Position numbers and translations under genes: made by a program. The notes beneath the pieces were generated by a model. The model was not told the DNA's origin and did not search any database. It worked only from the letters and a program-made list of their open reading frames with translations. From Lithobates sylvaticus (Eukaryota; Chordata; Amphibia; Anura; Ranidae): a DNA stretch of 64,000 nucleotides. The first letter of the stretch is position 1. Each line of letters starts with the position of its first letter. Below, one piece after another: positions 57,811 to 64,000 of this stretch. The stretch lies in NCBI GenBank assembly GCA_028564925.1, contig CM053033.1, forward strand, positions 84,055,468 through 84,119,467, in the 5' to 3' direction.

Positions 57811-58198
57811 AGGGGACAGGGAGAGAGAGAGGGGGGACACAGAGAGAGTGAGAGAGAGAGAGGGGGTGAACAGGGAGACGGGGAGAGAGAGAGAGAGAGA
57901 GGGGGGGGGGGGGGCAGGGAGAGAGAGGGACATGGAGAGAGAGAGAGAGGGGGGGCAGGGAGAGAGAGGGACATGGAGAGAGAGAGAGAGAGGGGGCAGG
58001 GAGAGAGAGGGACATGGAGAGAGAGAGAGAGAGAGAGGGGGCAGGGAGAGAGAGGGACATGGAGAGAGAGAGAGAGAGAGAGGGGGCAGGGAGAGAGAGA
58101 GGGGGGACAGGGAGAGAGAAAAGGTGAGGGGGACATGGAGAGAGAGAGAGAGAGAGGGGGACAGGGAGATATAGAGGGCAGGGGGCAGAGAGAGGGGT
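57811..58198 (+). repeat. Purine-only tract, second part
   Basis: Continuation of (GA)n with GGGGGCAGGGAGAGAGAGGG-like units of about 55-60 bp repeated five times (57910-58100). Confidence 0.93.
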
Positions 58199-58866
58199 CC
58201 GGGTCTGGTCAGTGACAGCGCTCAGCTCACTCACTTGAATGGTGCAGGAGGGGCTTTAATGTGGCTGTCGGCTACTTGTTTAATCTTCCCGCTCCCTCTT
58301 GCTCTTTGTCGATGTAACGCACAGGCAGGGAGAGAGGAGCGGTGGAAGCGGAAGCGGTGTGTGTCACAAGCTGGCAGCTGGCTCCTCACAGCTGAACAGA
58401 GCTGTGTGTGCGAACCCCCTCTTCTAGGGCAGCTGCACCGAGCCGCTGCCCACACACTGACACCAGGGATGTTCCGGAGGATGCAGCGGCCGTCGGAGGA
58501 CATCTGTCCCCGCTCATCAGCGTGACCTTTCAGACACCTATTGCAGCGGCAGAGCCTATCGGCTCTGTGCTACAGGTGGTGGACGGGCTGGCAACAGAAG
58601 CAGTGAAACACTGAAGCACCATCCCAACCCAGTCCACTCCTGAATTGCCGCCTCGGGCAGTACAGCCGTGCTCAAAATAATGGCTGCGCGGGTCGTGCAT
58701 CCATTATTTTGACAGGCTGTCACTGAAACTGGCCCACTGAGCCATCGGCCCACCGGGAAACACCTGGTAGTCCCAATACTCTGATAAGTCTTGGAAGAGC
58801 TGAAGCCTGGCCATTGGCAGGCAAGTGGCGTAATGGGCAGATAGGGCCACCGGCTAATATGTGTGC

Positions 58867-59295
58867 TTACATAATGTTTGTGGAAGATGTAAATCTGATT
58901 CCTTTACCTCCACTATAACATTGCGGAGTTATGATATGAAACATTTCACCACGTGCACCACGAAGTATATTGTTTACTTGATTACTTGTCCATGCAAGAA
59001 GCAATATGTTGGACGCAGTAAAAGAACTTTCTCTATCAGAGTGAACGAACATATTGCAAAGATAAAAAAGGGCTGTATCAAGCACAGTGTTCTTCGTCAC
59101 TACCTGGAATTCCATCATAAGGACCCTACCGGTACCTTATTCCAGTTTATTGATAAGTTCGTCCCTCATTGGAGGGGTGAGTCTTGTCTTAGGGGTGTAT
59201 TGCAACTTGAAACTTATTGGATTTATGATCTGAGGTGCTCACCCCACGGTATGAATGTAGAGTGGGATATCAATTGCTTCATTAACCGGGCGTGA
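58867..59295 (+). pseudogene. PLE-4 GIY-YIG endonuclease domain
   Basis: Open frame of 143 residues to a natural stop: CGRCKSDSF cysteine pair, TKYIVYLITCPCKKQYVGRS (GIY-YIG core as YIVYLI/QYVG), RTFSIRVNEHIAKI with the catalytic Arg, HSVLRHYLEFHH, and LQLETYWIYDLR with the metal-binding Glu. The nuclease fold is intact, but the RT is missing by 5' truncation. A PLE nuclease nicks the target for integration. Confidence 0.82.
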
Positions 59296-60360
59296 GTGGT
59301 ACCTTCTCTTGGGTTTTGGTATACCTGCGATACACCCCTATTTATTGGATACACTTGGAGGGTCCCTTTTCTGTTTACTCTGTTAATATATAGATTTATA
59401 ATTTTTACATCTCTAGTAGGTATGTTCACCTTTAGAAATAATCTGTCCACTTCCATATTTTTTCCTGTGATATTTATTTTTGACATATATTTTAGTGGTT
59501 ATATGGACTAAATTTGGTTTATATTTAGACTTGATTTAGACGGTATTGTCCTTGGTGTTCCCGATATGTGACATATATCTATGTGTCTGTGATGGTGTGC
59601 TTTTTTTCTTCATGGTGGACGGTGTGGGTGACCTTGCACCCGTTATGGATGTATGGTTCCATTGCACATGTTCCCCCTGTTGGTTTACTCCCCACATGAT
59701 GGCGCTGTGGTGTCGGCATGCACCCTTTTGGGAGCATGTCTGCGTATTACTCGTTCATCCATTCGGTTACATCGGTACTTGCTGGCTATGGATGCTCTCT
59801 CCAACCATACCCATTTTCATGAGTTGGTTTGGAGATGTGATAGTGTCCTATAGTATGCTTTAGATCAGGCAGCCCCCCCCCCCCTCCTCCCGGCATCATC
59901 GCTTTGCTAGACTAGTGAAGCTGGGCGCCATTTGAGGGTGGTGATACTGCGGGATTACCTTGCAATCACTGGCCCAGCGGACGCTGTTTACTTCCGACGG
60001 AGGTGATGCTTACATCACTTCCTGTATCCACTGTGAGGCTTGGGATGCTCACCTTCGGCGGAAGTTTCGATTCTGATCACTTCCTGTGATCAAAACGAGG
60101 TTTGGGATGCAAGTAGCGTTCCCGTCCCGTTTGAGCAGTGTTCTTTGTGTGATTGCATGGGCTACTGACTCGGCCACTTAGCGGGGTTCGAACCCCTTGG
60201 GGAATAGATACCCGTATGATGTCCTTTGAGTGTATCAGAACGAAGGTTTGTTATACGGGTTCACTTCCGGTTCCACCATGATGGGGGCGGACCTATTCAA
60301 TTATATGTTTGGTTCATTGTGTATATATGTAGCAGCAATATGGGGAGGTTAGGATATGCC

Positions 60361-60400
60361 CCAGTTGAAGACTATTAAGTCAAAACGCGTCGGACCAGCA
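60361..60400 (+). ncRNA. Degenerate hammerhead-like site, PLE-4
   Basis: TTGAAGA, a weak ACTATTAAGT stem, then CAAAACGCGTCGG. Same place and order as in the other PLEs, but core bases are lost (CAAAAC instead of GAAAC), so it is probably inactive. Confidence 0.3.
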
Positions 60401-61135
60401 TTCCCTGCTTCCCATATTGCTTTTTATTCAATTTTTGTGATCACGTTTATATATATATCCTACATGACTGTATGATATTTTTATCTCCAATAAATCATTA
60501 TTGGCTGATCTGCTCCATGTGGAGCATCCCCTTTTTTTCTTTTTTCTCCATGTTTGAGCACTGACGAGCACCATTAGATTACCACCAGTCCCTTGGCATT
60601 GAGCCTGTGGTAGTTTGCTGACGGTTTTGAAATCACCAACTTGAAACCACCTTGGAGCTGTCATCCATGCCTTAAGAGGATTCGTAATTCCAGTTATTGT
60701 GTGACCATCCAGGCCGGCATTATTTACAACATCGGAAGTCCTCTATTCCAAGTCTTGCAGACACACTGCCGTACGGTATGTGCGTCCACCCGGATTGGTA
60801 AGAGTTCCCACCCTTCTATCTGAATATTCCTTCTGTTTGTCGGTGTATTCCTTGGCCATCCAGACCATGCGCTTTTCACTTGAGTACTTGCTCTCCATTT
60901 CAGTGATTGAAGAGAAAGTCTTCCATTGATTGGACATTACATGTGGATATTTATTTTGGACTATTGTGCTTCACTACACATTTATTCCCTTAATTATTCA
61001 CTTATATTTATCACATTGATCATTTATGCTCTGTTTATTGGTTTATGTATATAGGCCATTATTTTGTTGTGCACGTATGAGGTGTTTTTGTATTCACACT
61101 TTATACACAGTGTCTTTAGCGCTACACTTTGTTTG

Positions 61136-61580
61136 ATAGAACTCTTCTGGGAAGGCTGTCCACAAGGTTTAGGAGTGTCTATCGGAATGTTTGACCATTT
61201 ATCCAGAAGTGCATTTGTGAGGTCAGGCGCTGATGTTGGACGAGAAGGCCTGGCTCGCAGTCTCTGCTCTAATTCATCCCAAAGATGTTCTATCAGATTG
61301 AGGTCAGGACTCAGGCCAGTCAAGTTCCTCCATCCCAAACTTGCTCATCCGGACCTTGCTTTGTGCACTGGTGCCCAGTGATGTTGGAAAAGGAAGGGGC
61401 CATCCCCAAACTGTTCCCACAAAGTCGAGACCTTAAAATTTGTCCAAAATGTCTTGGTATGCTGACACCTTAAGAGCTCCCTTCACTAGAACCAAGAGGC
61501 CAAGCCCAACTCCTGAAAAACAACCCCACACCATAATCTACCCTCCACCAAATGATTTGGACCAGTGCACAAACAATCTT
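61136..61580 (-). pseudogene. Tc1/mariner transposase remnant, minus strand
   Basis: Minus-strand translation at 61338-61140 shows LSPDLNLIEHLWDELEQRLR and PDLTNALLDKWSNIP, the same C-terminal Tc1 block as at 48027. The DNA from 61490 to 61575 matches 47930-48012 closely (CCCCACACCATAATCTACCC), so both belong to one Tc1 family. The 61381-61490 part covers the mid-transposase in degraded form. Confidence 0.8.
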
Positions 61581-61599
61581 TGCCTATTTTCCTGTTTAA

Positions 61600-62120
61600 C
61601 CACTTCAATACTGGGTACTTTTACCCCCTTCCTGCCCAGGCCAATTTTCAGCATTCAGCGCTTGCACACTTTGACAATTACGCGACATTATGCAACACTG
61701 TACCCAAATGACATTTTTATCATTTTGTTTAGCTTCCTTTTGGTGGTATTTAATCACCACCGTTTTTTTATTTATTTTAATTTTTTTGCTAAATAAATGA
61801 AAAAAGGCAGAAAATGGGGGGGGCATTTTTTTTTCTTTGTTTCTGTTATAAAATTTTGCAAATCAATAATTGTTCTTCATAAATTTAGGCCAAAATGTAT
61901 TCTGCTACAATTCTTTGGTGAAAATAACCCAAATCAGTGTTTATTATTTAGTCTGTCTGAAAGCTACAGAGTCCACAAACTATGGTATTCTTTGTGGGGA
62001 AATTAGCTTGTGGATATCACCTTTTCTGAATGAGAGTCAGCAAACGGGCACTTTTTTCAAAATCTGGCGGATGCCAGGTTTATTTGCAGGAGGTTTGCAA
62101 AATAAAAACAAACAGTAAAT
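61600..62120 (+). repeat. piggyBac-like dispersed repeat end
   Basis: Starts after TTAA (61596-61599) with CCACTTCAATACTGGG and includes TTTTACCCCCTTCCTGCCC, similar to 63123 onward. The far end was not found. The remainder is AT-rich with no coding. Confidence 0.45.
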
Positions 62121-62262
62121 TTAATTCTTGCCGTCCGGCGCTAACTAAAAAAAATGTCTCCTCTCTATACAGTGCGGGGCTGGTCCCCGTCACCCACAAA
62201 AACATGCGGAAAAGCAAACCTTTGGTCCAACACCCAGAGCTCCTCTCACTCAGGTTCGTTCT

Positions 62263-62655
62263 TGAGCCCCCGTTCACACCTATGCGAATTAGATGCGGCT
62301 TACACCGCATCCCATTCGCAGGACATTGTAAAATACATTCATTTTAATGAGGCTGGTTCACATATCTGTGGTGCATTCGTACTCCGCATTGCACAAAAAA
62401 CGTGTGCGTTTTCTAGGCAGTGCGGTCCGGCTCAGGTGCGAATTCAGGCCCATTATCTATGGGCACGCATCTGATTCGCAGATGCATTCCGTTCTGAACA
62501 AGGAATCTCTCCTTGTTTTCACTACACCTCCCCCTCCTCTTCCTGCTCAGCTGATGCGCTGATAGAACGCAGCGGCACCGCTGAACAGCTACATTTTCTC
62601 TTCACAGAGAAAATGTAGCTGGAATTCGCACCGCACTGGTGTGAACCCAGGCTCA
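62263..62655. mobile_element. MITE with TGAGCCCCCGTTCACACC ends
   Basis: About 393 bp with inverted ends TGAGCCCCCGTTCACACC and GGTGTGAACCCAGGCTCA. ATTCGCA and TGCGGTGTAA-type words recur inside in both orientations. Resembles the Harbinger-like MITEs of the glul introns in size and style, but a target duplication is not evident. Confidence 0.6.
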
Positions 62656-63118
62656 GTATCAAAACCAGAGAGCCCTGTTGAGCTCTCTTCCTGGTCAGTG
62701 TGGGCTTAAGTGGACCAGAACATCCGGACCGGAACCTAGTCTGCCACAGAGGCTGGAAAAACCCGGGCCGGATTCCGGTTCCATCCCTTACAACAGTACG
62801 AATGCGAGGGGAAATATAGTGATTATCCACTATATCACCTCGCATACCGTCACAACATCTAAAAATTGATCAATCCCGATGTACTGACACCCTATCTCAT
62901 TTCCTGAGGCCCATAAATGTCAGGACAGTACAAATATCCCCCAAATGACCCCTTTTTGGAAATCAGACAGTCCAAGGTTCTAGTAAGAGGCATGGTGAGT
63001 TTTTTAAGTTGTATTTTTTTGTCATAATTTATTTTATTTATTTTATTTTTATTTGTTTTACATACGGTCACCAGTGCAGTGGTGTGGGGTGATCAGGGAC
63101 ACTGCTTGGTGACAGTAC
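62656..63118. other. Gene-free stretch
   Basis: No coding. CCCCTTTTTGGAAATCAGACA and the long T/A patch 63003-63060 look like parts of dispersed frog repeats, without definable ends. Confidence 0.35.
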
Positions 63119-63122
63119 TTAA

Positions 63123-63313
63123 CCACTTCAGCCCCAGAAGAATTTACCCCTTTCCTGACCAGAGCACTTTTTGCGATTCGGCACTGCGCCGTCTTAACTG
63201 ACAATTGCACGGTCGTGCGACGTGGCTCCCAAACAAAATTGACGTCCTTTTTTTCCCACAAATAGAGCTTTCTTTTGGGGTAATTTGATCACCTCTGCGG
63301 TTTTTATTTTTTC
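63123..63313 (+). repeat. piggyBac-like repeat end, third copy
   Basis: TTAA at 63119-63122 followed by CCACTTCAGCCCC, then TTTACCCCTTTCCTGACC. Shares this start with 61600 and, less closely, with 12828. Appears cut at 63314 by a hAT-like start. Confidence 0.5.
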
Positions 63314-63314
63314 T

Positions 63315-63640
63315 AGGGCTGTGGAAATTAAAGATTAATTCCTCGATTAATCGATACATTTTTTTGATCGATCAAAATTCTTTTGATCGGTACTCACATT
63401 TCTGCCGGCTTCCGGGTCTTCAGGGAGTTCCGTCGGAGATCCGTGACGCCACGGACATCAACGTCACCGGACTCCTCCCCCCTTCCATAAGTGCCTCCGT
63501 CTGCTAATGAAGGGAAGGGGGAGGAGTCCGGTGACGTTGAAGTTCTGATTGAACGTAACGCGCACAGGGGAGGAGCTATGCATGACGTCACCCCCTGCTG
63601 CCCTATGGAACTAACACGATTGTCGGCTTTATATGGTGTG
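63315..63640 (+). mobile_element. hAT-like element start with internal inverted repeat
   Basis: TAGGGCTGTGGAAATTAA and ATTCCTCGATTAATCGATAC form a typical hAT left terminus of the TAGGGCTG class (compare 30787). Inside, AACGTCACCGGACTCCTCCC (63461) is repeated inverted at about 63522-63541. The right end was not found inside the window. Confidence 0.5.
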
Positions 63641-64000
63641 TTTTTATCATCTTTATGTGAGTAGTTTTGTGTTTGAACACAAAAATTAAATCTTATACTT
63701 AAGCGGTGAGCACTTGCGACAAACAGTTGGATAAATGTAACATACAAACAGTTAGCCTGTCTAGGGGCTATCAGTGCCCAACATCAAGGGAGGCTGCAAG
63801 TATCAAGCAAATTATAATGAACTTCAAATAATTGGGTTAAACCCAAAATAAGTAAGTAATAAAGAGGGTATTTTAAAGACAGAAGAGAAAAAAAAAATGG
63901 GGGGGGGGGGGGGGGTATACTGGAATAAGCATAAAATGTATTTGGTTGGGTTAGGAGGGTTGGTTGAGGGAAAAAAATACAAATAGGAAGTCTTCCTAAT
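63641..64000. other. Gene-free end of the window with a G run
   Basis: AT-rich sequence with A run and an 18-base G run (about 63898-63915). No coding or known element recognised. Confidence 0.4.

Larger units (their letters stand above)
55874..58783. mobile_element. hAT-like element expanded by internal simple repeats
   Basis: Left end CAGGGTTGGACTGGGGC and right end GGTAGTCCCAATACTCTG are loosely inverted, and GGCCCAC words lie inside both ends (GCGGCCCACTTT left, CGGCCCACCGGG right). This resembles dispersed hAT MITEs with a CAGTGTTGGACTGG start. No 8-bp duplication was found. The interior is a 37-bp minisatellite, two purine tracts and GC-rich sequence; no transposase. Confidence 0.45.
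58858..61130 (+). mobile_element. Penelope-like element 4 (PLE-4), 5' truncated
   Basis: A + strand PLE end: coding for the GIY-YIG domain (58867-59295), then a 1.8-kb 3' UTR containing a degenerate hammerhead-like site (60361-60400) and closing with TTTAGCGCTACACTTTG, the same TAGCGCT end seen in PLE-3. No clear target-site duplication. Confidence 0.7.

Noticed and set aside
56343-58234. Long Arg/Glu/Gly-rich (+) and Ser/Pro/Leu-rich (-) open frames of up to 400 codons
   Set aside because: Products of purine-only tracts that cannot form stop codons easily. All frames give similar low-complexity readings.
1-64000. tRNA, rRNA or snRNA genes
   Set aside because: No cloverleaf with A and B boxes or conserved rRNA/snRNA blocks was recognised by eye. 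The SINE-like repeats lack a clear tRNA head. A covariance search would be decisive.

Overview
The window looks like nuclear DNA of a frog, probably a ranoid anuran. It holds one vertebrate gene with a conserved exon-intron layout and is otherwise packed with transposon families typical of amphibian genomes: Penelope-like elements (PLEs), L1-type LINEs, a Ngaro/DIRS element, Tc1, and hAT-, Harbinger- and piggyBac-like short elements. The species call is inference from repeat content and from the protein; no search was run.

The host gene is a glutamine synthetase (glul-like) on the + strand. It has a candidate TATA promoter and 5' UTR exon near 11.4-11.6 kb, six coding exons between 14721 and 22085, and a polyadenylation signal at 22721. 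The exons splice into an uninterrupted 373-residue protein that lines up with human GLUL without gaps. The metal ligands and most ATP and glutamate residues are kept. Both acidic residues that build the ammonium site are serine here (Asp63 to Ser, Glu305 to Ser). I consider this the most interesting biological signal in the window: an intact GS fold whose ammonia step should be altered or lost.

Layout: 1-11 kb is two nested Penelope-like elements, each with coding on the minus strand and an inverted terminal arm on its 5' side, so that 3792-6241 and 7862-10431 form a 2.4 kb inverted repeat. 11-22.8 kb is the glutamine synthetase gene with MITEs and a SINE-like repeat in its introns. 22.8-30.8 kb is one full-length L1-type LINE on the minus strand, bounded by a 15-bp target-site duplication. 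30.8-45.6 kb is a nest: a 24/12-bp minisatellite, an inverted pair of Penelope terminal repeats, an AT-rich palindrome cluster, a second LINE (34095 to about 40832) that itself received a Penelope element (35093-37737) and a Harbinger-like foldback element (38943-40610), and a hAT-like foldback element (41721-44104) inside the minisatellite. 45.6-48.4 kb holds SINE-like, minisatellite, palindrome and Tc1 remnants. 49.8-55.5 kb is a Ngaro-type DIRS element with split direct repeats. 55.9-58.8 kb is a hAT-like element swollen by a 37-bp minisatellite and long purine-only tracts. 58.9-61.6 kb holds a fourth Penelope end and a second Tc1 remnant. 61.6-64 kb holds piggyBac-like, MITE and hAT ends.

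The order of several insertions can be read from target-site duplications and an intact empty site. No tRNA, rRNA, CRISPR array or bacterial-type operon was seen. Most long open frames outside the gene and the transposons are products of repeats whose unit length is a multiple of three, or of low-complexity purine tracts.
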